This document shows, one piece after another, positions 56,290 through 64,000 of a stretch of 64,000 bases of DNA. Origin of the DNA: Nocardioides anomalus (lineage in GTDB: Bacteria; Actinomycetota; Actinomycetes; Propionibacteriales; Nocardioidaceae); assembly GCF_011046535.1 (NCBI RefSeq), contig NZ_CP049257.1, forward strand, positions 1,116,001 through 1,180,000. The letters run 5' to 3'. Numbering within the stretch: position 1 is the first letter of the stretch; the number at the start of each line of letters is the position of its first letter. The position numbers were made by a program, and so were the translations under genes. The notes under the pieces were generated by a model. It saw only the letters and a program-made list of their open reading frames with translations. It did no database searches and had not been told where the DNA came from.

Positions 56290-57504
56290 GTGAGGATCCT
56301 CCTGGTCGGCGCCGGCGGCGTCGGTGGTGCGTTCACGGCCATCGCCGCGCGCCGCGACTTCTTCGAGACCGTCGTCGTCAGCGACTACTCCCTGGAGCGT
56401 GCCGAGAAGGCCGCGGCCACCGACGAGCGGTACGTCGCGGCCCAGGTCGACGCCTCGTCGGCCGAGGCGGTCGAGGCGCTGTGCCGCGAGCACCGGATCA
56501 CCCACGTGATGAACGCCGTCGACCCGGTCTTCAACATGGCGATCTTCGAGGGCGCGTTCGCGGCCGGGGCCGACTACCTCGACATGGCGATGTCGCTGAG
56601 CAAGCCGCACCCCGAGACGCCGTACGAGAGGCCGGGCGTCAAGCTCGGCGACGAGCAGTTCGCGGTCGCGGGGGAGTGGGAGTCCGCGGGCCGGCTCGCG
56701 CTCGTCGGCATCGGCGTGGAGCCGGGGCTGTCCGACGTGTTCGCGCGCTACGCCGCCGACCACCTGTTCAGCGAGATCGACGAGCTCGGCACGCGCGACG
56801 GCGCCAACCTGGTCGTGGCCGACGAGGCCGGCAACGAGGTCTTCGCGCCGTCGTTCTCGATGTGGACCACGATCGAGGAGTGCCTCAACCCGCCCGTGGT
56901 CTGGCAGGACGGGGACTGGCACACCACGGCGCCGTTCAGCGAGCCGGAGGTCTTCGACTTCCCCGAGGGCATCGGCCCGGTCGAGTGCGTGAACGTCGAG
57001 CACGAGGAGGTGCTCCTCATGCCGCGCTGGGTCGACTGCAAGCGCGCGACCTTCAAGTACGGCCTCGGCGAGGAGATGATCACGATCCTCAAGGTGCTGC
57101 ACACCCTCGGCCTGGACTCCACCGAGAAGGTCCGGGTCAAGGGCGTCGAGGTCTCCCCGCGTGACGTGGTCGCCGCGGTGCTGCCGGATCCGGCCACCAT
57201 CGGCCCGCGGATGACCGGCAAGACCTGCGCGGGGCTCTGGGTCACCGGCACCGGCCAGGACGGCCAGCCGCGCTCGACCTACCTATACCACGTGGTCGAC
57301 AACGAGTGGACGATGCGCGAGTACGGCCACCAGTGCGTGGTCTGGCAGACCGCGATCAACCCGGTCGTCGCGCTCGAGCTGCTCGCGCGCGGCACCTGGT
57401 CGGGCGCCGGCGTGCTCGGCCCCGAGGCCTTCGACGCGGTCCCGTTCCTGGACCTGCTGACGGAGTACGGCAGCCCCTGGGGGATGCAGGAGCTGGACGC
57501 CTAG
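56290..57504 (+). CDS. Saccharopine dehydrogenase-like oxidoreductase
   Basis: A 404-aa protein with an N-terminal Rossmann motif (MRILLVGAGGVGGAFTAIAA) and the saccharopine/carboxynorspermidine dehydrogenase-type C-terminal fold (GIGVEPGLSDVFARYAADH). GTG 56290 lies 10 bp after the aldehyde dehydrogenase. The family forms or cleaves secondary amines between an amino acid or amine and a keto acid. In this setting it may act on a polyamine or lysine derivative. A strong hairpin follows. Confidence 0.85.
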   Translation: MRILLVGAGGVGGAFTAIAARRDFFETVVVSDYSLERAEKAAATDERYVAAQVDASSAEAVEALCREHRITHVMNAVDPVFNMAIFEGAFAAGADYLDMAMSLSKPHPETPYERPGVKLGDEQFAVAGEWESAGRLALVGIGVEPGLSDVFARYAADHLFSEIDELGTRDGANLVVADEAGNEVFAPSFSMWTTIEECLNPPVVWQDGDWHTTAPFSEPEVFDFPEGIGPVECVNVEHEEVLLMPRWVDCKRATFKYGLGEEMITILKVLHTLGLDSTEKVRVKGVEVSPRDVVAAVLPDPATIGPRMTGKTCAGLWVTGTGQDGQPRSTYLYHVVDNEWTMREYGHQCVVWQTAINPVVALELLARGTWSGAGVLGPEAFDAVPFLDLLTEYGSPWGMQELDA

Positions 57505-57533
57505 CGGTCCGGCCAGGGTCTCGGGCCCAGGGG

Positions 57534-57584
57534 ACGGGCCGGCGCACGCCATCAGCCATGGTGGGGGGACGTGCGCCGGCCCGT
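57534..57584 (+). terminator. Terminator-like hairpin after the saccharopine dehydrogenase gene
   Basis: Perfect 15-bp arms, ACGGGCCGGCGCACG (57534-57548) and its complement at 57570-57584, with a 21-nt loop. It is 30 bp after the stop and ends 20 bp before the next start, so it separates the dehydrogenase pair from the class V aminotransferase. Confidence 0.65.
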
Positions 57585-57604
57585 GCCTGTGGCACGCTGC
57601 CGAC

Positions 57605-58732
57605 GTGGACCTGCCTCGCGCCGACGTCGACCCCGACGGCCTCCTGGAGTACTCCGTCGTCTTCACCGACCGCTCCCTCAACCACATGTCGCAGCGCTTC
57701 GTCGGCGTGGTCCACGACGTCGTCGACGTGCTGCGCTCGACGTACGCCGCCGAGACCGTCGCGCTCGTCCCGGGCGGTGGCACCTACGCGATGGAGGCGG
57801 TGGCCCGGCAGCTGGCCACTGGCCGGCGGGTGCTGGTGGTGCGCAACGGGCTGTTCTCCTACCGCTGGTCGGCGATCCTCGAGACCGGCGGCATCACCGA
57901 CCAGGTGACGGTCTGCCGAGCGCGCCCCGTGGCCGATGAGCGGCAGGCGCCGTGGACGCCGGCACCGGTGGAGGAGGTCGTCGCGGCCATCGAGCGTGAC
58001 CGGCCCGAGGTGGTCTTCGCCGCCCACGTGGAGACCGCGGCCGGCATCCTGCTGCCCGACGACTACGTGCGGGCGGTCTCTGCGGCCACCCGTGCGGTGG
58101 GCGGGCTCTTCGTCCTCGACTGCATCGCCTCGGGCGCGCTGTGGGTCGACATGACCGACCTGGGCGCCGACGTGCTGCTCAGCGCCCCGCAGAAGGGCTG
58201 GAGTGGCTCGCCGTGCGCCGGCTTCGTCATGCTCGGCGCGGCCGGCCGCGAGCGCGTGCTGGCCACGACCTCGACCAGCTTCGCCGTCGACCTGCAGAAG
58301 TGGCTCACGATCACCGAGGCCTACCTCGACGGGCAGACGCCGTACCACGCCACGATGCCCACCGACGCCCTCGCCCGCGACGCCGCGCTCATGCTCGAGA
58401 CGCGGGCCGCGGGCCTCGACCACCTGCGCGAGGCGCAGTGGTCGCTCGGCACCCGGGTCCGCTCGCTGCTGGCCGAGCGCGGCTTCGCGTCCGTCGCCGC
58501 CGAGGGGTACGCCGCGCCGAGCGTCGTCGTCTCCCACACCGCCGACCCCGATCTCAAGAGCGGCGCGGCGCTCAAGGCGCACGGCCTGCAGGTCGCCGCC
58601 GGCGTCCCGCTCATGTGTGGTGAGCGCGACGACTTCTCGACGTTCCGGATCGGGCTGTTCGGGCTGGACAAGCTCGGCGACGTCGACGGCACCGTCGCGC
58701 GGCTGGCCGACCGCCTCGACGAAGCGCTCTAG
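57605..58732 (+). CDS. Class V aminotransferase
   Basis: A 375-aa PLP enzyme of fold type I, class V. The PLP lysine is K197 in LLSAPQKGWSGSPCAGFV. Other motifs are ALVPGGGTYAMEAVARQLA and FAAHVETAAGILLPDDYV. It is related to alanine-glyoxylate and 2-aminoethylphosphonate aminotransferases; the substrate cannot be set from sequence. The start is GTG 57605, with no clear ribosome-binding site. Confidence 0.87.
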   Translation: MDLPRADVDPDGLLEYSVVFTDRSLNHMSQRFVGVVHDVVDVLRSTYAAETVALVPGGGTYAMEAVARQLATGRRVLVVRNGLFSYRWSAILETGGITDQVTVCRARPVADERQAPWTPAPVEEVVAAIERDRPEVVFAAHVETAAGILLPDDYVRAVSAATRAVGGLFVLDCIASGALWVDMTDLGADVLLSAPQKGWSGSPCAGFVMLGAAGRERVLATTSTSFAVDLQKWLTITEAYLDGQTPYHATMPTDALARDAALMLETRAAGLDHLREAQWSLGTRVRSLLAERGFASVAAEGYAAPSVVVSHTADPDLKSGAALKAHGLQVAAGVPLMCGERDDFSTFRIGLFGLDKLGDVDGTVARLADRLDEAL

Positions 58733-58733
58733 C

Positions 58734-59018
58734 TCACTCCTCGAACAGCTGCGCCTCGTCCTCGGCGGAGGTCACCTCGACGCGGGCGGCCAGCACCACG
58801 TGCGGGGCGACGCCGAGCCGGCTCAGGGTCACCTGCACCTGGGCCAGCACCCACGGCTGGGCCTGCAGCGAGACGCGCTGCAGGGCGGTGCGGACGCGCA
58901 CCCACACGACCGGGACACCGTCGCGGTCGGGGAGCCAGTGCGCCTCCTCCACGCCCCACGGCGCGAGCGAGGCCACGAGCGGCACCAGGGCGGCGTCGAC
59001 ACTGCGCTGCTGGTCCAC
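58734..59018 (-). CDS. Small hypothetical protein
   Basis: A 94-aa protein from GTG 59018 (MDQQRSVDAALVPLVASLAP) with an alternating hydrophobic pattern, VVWVRVRTALQRVSLQ and VVLAARVEVTSAEDE. There is no family match by eye and no ribosome-binding site. It is convergent with the class V aminotransferase (stops 1 bp apart) and divergent from the GNAT gene. It is kept because the opposite strand has no gene here. Confidence 0.55.
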   Translation of the reverse strand: MDQQRSVDAALVPLVASLAPWGVEEAHWLPDRDGVPVVWVRVRTALQRVSLQAQPWVLAQVQVTLSRLGVAPHVVLAARVEVTSAEDEAQLFEE

Positions 59019-59060
59019 CCCGTCGAGCGTACGGCGGCCGCGGCTGGTTGGCTTCGGGTC

Positions 59061-60077
59061 GTGGTGGACGTCGAGCGGATCGGGCCAGGGGACGAGCGCT
59101 TCGGGGCGTGGCACGCGGCGATCGCGGCGGCGTACGCCGAGGGTCGCGAGCCCGGCTGGTGGGAGTCGGTGGAGTCGGCGCGGGTCTACTTCGCGCGGGC
59201 CGAGAGCCGGACCCGGCACGTCGCGCTGGTGGCCACCGACGACGCCGGCGCGGTCGTGGGCGGGGCCGAGCTCTCCCTGCCGCTGGACGACGACGTGCAC
59301 ACCCTCGGCGTCGACCTGGGCGTGCCGGGGCCGCACCGGCACCGTGGCGTCGGCCAGGCCCTGTGGGAGGCCGTGCAGGAGGTCGCGGCCCAGGAGGGCC
59401 GGGCGGTCGCGCAGGCCGAGGTGCTGGTGCCCGACGGCGCCGAGGACTGGCCGGGCGCACGGTTCGCCGAGGCCCGCGGACTGCGCTGCCTCGAGCGCGA
59501 GCACCGGTTCGTGCTGGACCTGCCCGTGGCGCCCGAGCGGCTCGCGGCGCCGGCCACCGACGACCCCGACGACACCGAGGTCGTGTCCTGGGTCGGTCCG
59601 TGCCCGGAGGACCGGCTGGACGAGTGGGCGCGGATGCGGACGCACATGTCCGAGGACGTGCCGATCGGGGAGCTGAGCATCACCCCGCGGCAGGTCGACG
59701 CCGACCGGGTCCGCGAGTCCGACCGCGCGATGACCGAGCAGGGCTGGACCAAGGTCCGCACCATGGCCCTCGGCCCGGACGGCGCGGGGCGCGGCTACAC
59801 CGAGCTCCTGGTCTCGGCCCACGACGAGCGGGTCGTGGTGCAGGACGACACCTTCGTGGACCGCGCGTACCGCGGACGCGGTCTGGGGCTGCGGCTCAAG
59901 GCGGCCAACCTGGGGCTGCTGCAGGAGACGGCCGGGCTGCTCGGGCCACGGCGGCGGGTGCAGACCTACTGCGAGCAGGACAACGTCGCGATGCGCCGCA
60001 CCAACGCACGGCTGGGCTTCCGCCTCGTGGACGAGCTGCGGGAGTACGAGGGTCCGGTCAGCCCCGGCGCGAGCTGA
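59061..60077 (+). CDS. Tandem-GNAT acetyltransferase
   Basis: A 338-aa protein with two GNAT folds. The first (about 1-160) has LGVPGPHRHRGVGQALWEAV as the acetyl-CoA loop. The second (about 175-330) has FVDRAYRGRGLGLRLKAANL and NVAMRRTNARLGFRLVDEL. Two-domain GNATs include mycothiol synthase, but no specific assignment is supported. GTG 59061 or 59064 is the start. The 3' end overlaps a convergent membrane-protein gene by 20 bp. Confidence 0.82.
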   Translation: MVDVERIGPGDERFGAWHAAIAAAYAEGREPGWWESVESARVYFARAESRTRHVALVATDDAGAVVGGAELSLPLDDDVHTLGVDLGVPGPHRHRGVGQALWEAVQEVAAQEGRAVAQAEVLVPDGAEDWPGARFAEARGLRCLEREHRFVLDLPVAPERLAAPATDDPDDTEVVSWVGPCPEDRLDEWARMRTHMSEDVPIGELSITPRQVDADRVRESDRAMTEQGWTKVRTMALGPDGAGRGYTELLVSAHDERVVVQDDTFVDRAYRGRGLGLRLKAANLGLLQETAGLLGPRRRVQTYCEQDNVAMRRTNARLGFRLVDELREYEGPVSPGAS

Positions 60078-60564
60078 CCACCCGCTCGCGGGGGCGGCGC
60101 CCCTGCTCCGGTCGCTCCGGGTGCGCGGTGAACAGCAGCCCCCACACCCCGAGCACCACGACCGCGGAGGCCGGCACCAGCTCGACGGGGAAGGCCAGCG
60201 TCTCGGCGTACGACGGCGCGAGGGCGATCGCGATGCCGCACGTCAGCAGGCCCAGGGCGACGGCCACGCCGGGGATCGCGCGCGTGGCCGGCGCCCGGCG
60301 GGACAGGCTCACCTCGGTCCAGCCGATGAGGGTGCCGAGCCCGACGAAGACCGCGACGATGCTGGTCCACCGCAGCGCCGCGTGCGGGGGAGCCGGCTCG
60401 TAGACCAGGCTGGTCAGCACCAGCGCGAGCCCGATCATCGCGTTGACGACCATGAGGCTGCGCAGGGAGCGCAGCCGGCGAGCCGTCACCCCGTCCCTCG
60501 AGAACCCCATGCCCTCCACGTCCCCCGCGGGTGGCGCGGGCAAACCGTCTGTGTCGCCGCTCAC
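60058..60564 (-). CDS. Small membrane protein of unknown function
   Basis: A 168-aa protein with about four hydrophobic segments (VVNAMIGLALVLTSLV, WTSIVAVFVGLGTLIGW, GVAVALGLLTCGIAIAL, VPASAVVVLGVWGLLFT). GTG 60564 overlaps the gabT stop (GTGA); internal ATGs near 60510 or 60453 are alternatives. It is read behind gabT. Function unknown. Confidence 0.65.
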   Translation of the reverse strand: MSGDTDGLPAPPAGDVEGMGFSRDGVTARRLRSLRSLMVVNAMIGLALVLTSLVYEPAPPHAALRWTSIVAVFVGLGTLIGWTEVSLSRRAPATRAIPGVAVALGLLTCGIAIALAPSYAETLAFPVELVPASAVVVLGVWGLLFTAHPERPEQGRRPRERVVSSRRG

Positions 60565-61895
60565 GCGGTGGCGGCGAACGCCTCCGCCACCACGTCGAAG
60601 GCCTCGTCGAGCAGCGCGTCGGAGATCGACAGCGGCGGCAGGAACCGGAACACGTTGCCCCACGTCCCGCAGGTGAGGGTGACGACGCCGTTTTGGTGGC
60701 AGTACGCCGAGACCGCGGCCGTGCGCGCCGGCTCGGGGTCGAGCGTGCCGGGCGTGGTCAGCTCGATGGCCATCATCGCGCCGCGACCGCGCACGTCGCC
60801 GATGACCGGGTGCGCCTCCTGGAGTGCGTGCAGCCGGGCGGTCATCCGCTCGCCGATGGCCCGGGCGCGGGCCGCGAGGTCGTGCTCGCGCATCTCGGCG
60901 AGGGCGCCGAGACCCGCGGCGCAGGCGACCGGGTTGCCGCCGTAGGTCCCGCCCAGACCGCCCGCGTGCACCGCGTCCATGACGTCGGCGCGACCGGTGA
61001 CCGCGGACAGCGGGAGCCCGCCGGCGATGCCCTTGGCCAGGGAGAGCAGGTCGGGCACGACGCCCTCGTGCTCGGAGGCGAACCAGTCGCCGGTGCGGCA
61101 GAAGCCGCTCTGGATCTCGTCGGCGTAGAACAGGATCCCGTGGTCGGCCGCCCACGCGGCCAGCGCCGGCAGGAAGCCCGGCGCCGGGACCACGAAGCCG
61201 CCCTCGCCCTGGATCGGCTCGATGGCCAGGCACGCGAGGTTGTCCGCGCCGACCTGCTTGTCGAGGTGGTCGATGGCGCGGGCCGCGGCCTCCTCGCCGG
61301 ACAGGCCGTCGCGGAACGGGTAGGACATCGGCGCCCGGTAGACCTCGCCCGCGAACGGACCGAAGCCGTTCTTGTAGGGCATGTTCTTGGCCGTCATCGC
61401 CATCGTGAGGTTGGTGCGGCCGTGGTAGGCGTGGTCGAAGACCGCCACCGCGTCGCGGCCCGTGGCCACGCGCGCGATCTTGACGGCGTTCTCCACCGCC
61501 TCGGCGCCGGAGTTGAACAGCGCCGACTTCTTGGCGTGGTCGCCCGGCGTCACCTCGGCCAGCTGCTCGCAGACGTCGACGTACCCGTCGTAGGGCGTGA
61601 CCATGAAGCAGGTGTGGGTGAAGGCCTGCACCTGCTCCACCACCCGCTGCACCACGCCCGGCGCGGCGTTGCCCACCGTGGCGACCGCGATGCCGGAGCC
61701 GAGGTCGATCAGGGAGTTGCCGTCCACGTCGACCAGCACGCCGCCGCCCGCCGCGACCACGAAGACCGGTAGCGTCGTGCCCACTCCGTCGGCGACGTGG
61801 GCCTTCTTGCGGTCCAGGCGGGCCAGGGACTCCGGCCCGGGGATCTCGGTGACGAGCGTGCGCTGCTGGGGCAGCGAGGGACCTCCGGTGCTCAT
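60561..61895 (-). CDS. gabT: 4-aminobutyrate aminotransferase
   Basis: A 444-aa class III PLP enzyme that turns GABA and 2-oxoglutarate into succinate semialdehyde and glutamate. The PLP lysine is K288 in [17 protein letters not shown]. Other motifs are [36 protein letters not shown] and [17 protein letters not shown]. It supplies the step after the aldehyde dehydrogenase in this cluster. No succinate-semialdehyde dehydrogenase is visible in the window. Confidence 0.93.
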   Translation of the reverse strand: MSTGGPSLPQQRTLVTEIPGPESLARLDRKKAHVADGVGTTLPVFVVAAGGGVLVDVDGNSLIDLGSGIAVATVGNAAPGVVQRVVEQVQAFTHTCFMVTPYDGYVDVCEQLAEVTPGDHAKKSALFNSGAEAVENAVKIARVATGRDAVAVFDHAYHGRTNLTMAMTAKNMPYKNGFGPFAGEVYRAPMSYPFRDGLSGEEAAARAIDHLDKQVGADNLACLAIEPIQGEGGFVVPAPGFLPALAAWAADHGILFYADEIQSGFCRTGDWFASEHEGVVPDLLSLAKGIAGGLPLSAVTGRADVMDAVHAGGLGGTYGGNPVACAAGLGALAEMREHDLAARARAIGERMTARLHALQEAHPVIGDVRGRGAMMAIELTTPGTLDPEPARTAAVSAYCHQNGVVTLTCGTWGNVFRFLPPLSISDALLDEAFDVVAEAFAATA

Positions 61896-61930
61896 GCTCG
61901 CAATCTAGTCCCGTCGGGCAGGATGGCCCG

Positions 61931-63049
61931 GTGCGCGACGTGGTGATCCTGGGCTCGACCGGCTCGATCGGCACCCAGGCCCTCGACATCGTCCGGGCCA
62001 ACCCGGACCGGTTCCGCGTGGTCGGGCTGACCGCGGGTGGGAGCCAGCCCGAGCTGTTCGAGCAGCAGGTGGCGGAGTTCGGCCCGGCGTACTCCGGGCT
62101 GGGGGAGGACGCCTCGACCGAGGCCGCGGCGTACGCCTGCGACGTGGTGCTCAACGGCATCACCGGCGCGGTCGGGCTGCGGCCGACGCTGGCCGCGCTC
62201 GAGGCGGGCAACGTGCTCGCGCTGGCCAACAAGGAGAGCCTGATCGTCGGCGGCCCGCTGGTCCTCGAGCGCGCGGCGCCGGGACAGATCGTGCCCGTCG
62301 ACTCCGAGCACAGCGCGCTGGCCCAGTGCCTGCGCGGCGGGTCGGCCGAGGAGGTGCGGCGGCTGGTGCTGACCGCGAGCGGCGGCCCGTTCCGCGGGCG
62401 CAGCGTCGAGGACCTGCACGACGTCACCGTGGAGGAGGCGCTGGCCCACCCCACGTGGGACATGGGCCCGGTCGTCACCATCAACTCCGCGACCCTGGTC
62501 AACAAGGGCCTCGAGGTCATCGAGGCGCACCTGCTGTTCGGCGTGCCGATCGACCGGATCGAGGTCGTCGTGCACCCGACGTCGGTGGTGCACTCCATGG
62601 TGGAGTTCGTGGACGGCGCGACGCTGGTCCAGGCCAGCCCCCCGACGATGCTGATCCCCATCGCGCTCGGGCTCAACTGGCCCGACCGGGTGCCCGACAC
62701 CGCCCCCGCGGTCGACTGGACCAGACCGGAGACGTGGGAGTTCTTCCCCCTCGACGAGGAGGCGTTCCCCGCGGTGGCACTGGCCAAGCGGGCCGCGGAG
62801 CTCGGCGGGACGGCGCCTGCGGTCTACAACGCCGCCAACGAGGTGTGTGTGGATGCCTTCCGCAGGGGGAGGATGGCGTTCACGCAGATCGTGCCGACGG
62901 TGGCGCGTGTGCTCGCGCAGCACGACGTACCCTCGACCCCGGGTAGGTCGTTGGGGGTGGAGGACGTCCTCGCCGCCGACGCGTGGGCGCGCACGGCCGC
63001 CGACCTGGGGGAGCCGGTCGTGGGTGAGCAAGGGGGAAGCAGAGGGTGA
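61931..63049 (+). CDS. dxr: 1-deoxy-D-xylulose-5-phosphate reductoisomerase
   Basis: A 372-aa enzyme making 2-C-methylerythritol 4-phosphate in the MEP isoprenoid pathway. The NADPH motif is [17 protein letters not shown]. The metal and substrate sites are in [27 protein letters not shown] and [23 protein letters not shown] 61931 is the start, and its stop overlaps the site-2 protease gene (GTGA). dxr-rseP linkage is conserved. Confidence 0.96.
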   Translation: MRDVVILGSTGSIGTQALDIVRANPDRFRVVGLTAGGSQPELFEQQVAEFGPAYSGLGEDASTEAAAYACDVVLNGITGAVGLRPTLAALEAGNVLALANKESLIVGGPLVLERAAPGQIVPVDSEHSALAQCLRGGSAEEVRRLVLTASGGPFRGRSVEDLHDVTVEEALAHPTWDMGPVVTINSATLVNKGLEVIEAHLLFGVPIDRIEVVVHPTSVVHSMVEFVDGATLVQASPPTMLIPIALGLNWPDRVPDTAPAVDWTRPETWEFFPLDEEAFPAVALAKRAAELGGTAPAVYNAANEVCVDAFRRGRMAFTQIVPTVARVLAQHDVPSTPGRSLGVEDVLAADAWARTAADLGEPVVGEQGGSRG

Positions 63050-64000
63050 CGAGCCTTCTCTACATCGCAGGGATCCTGATCTTCGTGGTCTCGATCCTCG
63101 TCTCGATCGGGCTGCACGAGCTGGGGCACATGATCCCGGCCAAGGCGTTCGGCGGGAAGGTCACGCAGTACTTCATCGGCTTCGGGCCGACCGTGTGGAG
63201 CCGCAGGCGCGGCGAGACCGAGTACGGCGTCAAGGCCATCCCGCTCGGCGGCTACGTCAAGATCGTCGGCATGCTGCCGCCGGGGGCCGAGCAGCTCGGG
63301 ACGGTCGAGTACGACGACCAGGGCAACCAGGTCACCCGGATCCGCAAGTCCAACACCGGGATCTTCACCCAGCTGATCTCCGACGCCCGCGCGGCCGAGT
63401 GGGAGCTCATCACCCCCGCCGACGACGAGCGGCTGTTCTACAAGATGGCCTGGTGGAAGAAGGTCGTCGTGATGGCCGGCGGCCCGTCGGTGAACATCGC
63501 GATCGCGTTCTTCCTGTTCTGGACCGTCTTCGCCACCTACGGCAACCCCACCGACGACGCGGTCGACTCCGGCGCCCCGGTGATCTCCTCGGTCAACAAG
63601 TGCGTGATCCCGGCCTCCGAGCAGCGCACGGCCTGCGAGGCCGGCGACCAGCTCAGCCCGGCCTTCGAGGCGGGCCTGCGGCCCGGTGACACCATCACCA
63701 GCTTCAACGGCACCGCGATCACCAGCTACGACCAGCTCCAGGAGCTGATCCGGGCCAACAAGGACGGCCGGGCCGAGATCGGCTACGAGCGCGACGGCAC
63801 GGCGTACACCACGACGACGAGCACCCTCCTGCAGGACCGCCCGGTCGACACCGACCACCCCGACCAGCTGGAGTCCGTGGGCTTCCTGGGCGTGGCCCCG
63901 ACGACCCACCGGGTCACCGGCGGGCCGCTCTACACCCTGGTGCAGATGGGCTACACCGCGGAGCAGACCGTCGAGGCGATGGTCCGCCTGCCCGAGCGGG
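63046..64000 (+). CDS. Site-2 metalloprotease (RseP/Rip1), partial
   Basis: The frame starts at GTG 63046 and is open to the right edge (about 318 residues seen). The zinc motif HELGH (H24, E25, H28) lies in the first transmembrane segment. [20 protein letters not shown] and [20 protein letters not shown] follow. One PDZ domain is visible at about 205-280 ([16 protein letters not shown]). Such proteases cut membrane anti-sigma factors (Rip1 in M. tuberculosis). The second catalytic Asp motif is beyond the window. Confidence 0.93.
   Translation, partial: MTSLLYIAGILIFVVSILVSIGLHELGHMIPAKAFGGKVTQYFIGFGPTVWSRRRGETEYGVKAIPLGGYVKIVGMLPPGAEQLGTVEYDDQGNQVTRIRKSNTGIFTQLISDARAAEWELITPADDERLFYKMAWWKKVVVMAGGPSVNIAIAFFLFWTVFATYGNPTDDAVDSGAPVISSVNKCVIPASEQRTACEAGDQLSPAFEAGLRPGDTITSFNGTAITSYDQLQELIRANKDGRAEIGYERDGTAYTTTTSTLLQDRPVDTDHPDQLESVGFLGVAPTTHRVTGGPLYTLVQMGYTAEQTVEAMVRLPER

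Overview
The window is about 72-73% GC with dense, mostly overlapping genes, frequent GTG/TTG starts and a gene order typical of Actinomycetota: amt-glnK-glnD-ffh, rpsP-KH-rimM-trmD-rplS-lepB-rnhB-DUF2469, yraN-comM-dprA-xerC, rpsB-tsf-pyrH-frr-cdsA-rlmN and dxr-rseP. The order matches the equivalent Mycobacterium tuberculosis segment (about Rv2869c to Rv2920c). The accessory genes and protein style suggest the order Propionibacteriales, most likely Nocardioidaceae; this is inference and no species can be named. No tRNA or rRNA gene, CRISPR array, insertion sequence or prophage was recognised.

Layout. 1-4602: nitrogen-control operon (Amt, two tandem PII proteins, GlnD) behind a GlnR-type box. 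4777-6342: ffh. 6343-9535: a stretch with two odd hairpins, then four unrecognised membrane or secreted protein genes. 9574-15326: NYN-like protein, ROK repressor facing a secreted GH3 glycosidase, amidohydrolase, VanW protein. 15542-20511: ribosome maturation, export and RNase HII genes, including a TrmD fused to an acetyltransferase. 20698-30591: two sets of TadE/TadG-like pseudopilin genes flanking the DNA-uptake and recombination genes xerC, dprA, comM and yraN; the second TadG gene is frameshifted. 30581-37245: M23 peptidase, then rpsB to rlmN. 37339-43715: glycosyltransferase, LOG protein, RIO-type kinase, M1 peptidase and a frameshifted dimethylargininase. 43737-61895: amine and amino-acid catabolism, including FAD oxidoreductase, Lrp regulator, agmatinase, class III aminotransferase, aminobutyraldehyde-type dehydrogenase and GABA aminotransferase. 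Together these could convert agmatine to putrescine, 4-aminobutyraldehyde, GABA and succinate semialdehyde. 61931-64000: dxr and a partial site-2 protease gene.

The observations most worth a second look are these. (1) A 126-bp multibranch inverted-repeat element lies between the class III aminotransferase and agmatinase genes. (2) Paired GATTCCG half-sites, 31-32 bp apart, occur at two promoters of the amine cluster. (3) Two hairpins downstream of ffh share a 12-nt loop but have different stems. (4) TadE/TadG genes bracket competence genes. (5) TrmD is fused to a GNAT domain. (6) Two genes are broken by single-base gains in G-runs. (7) Several genes have a -10 element 6-7 bases before the start codon, suggesting leaderless mRNAs.
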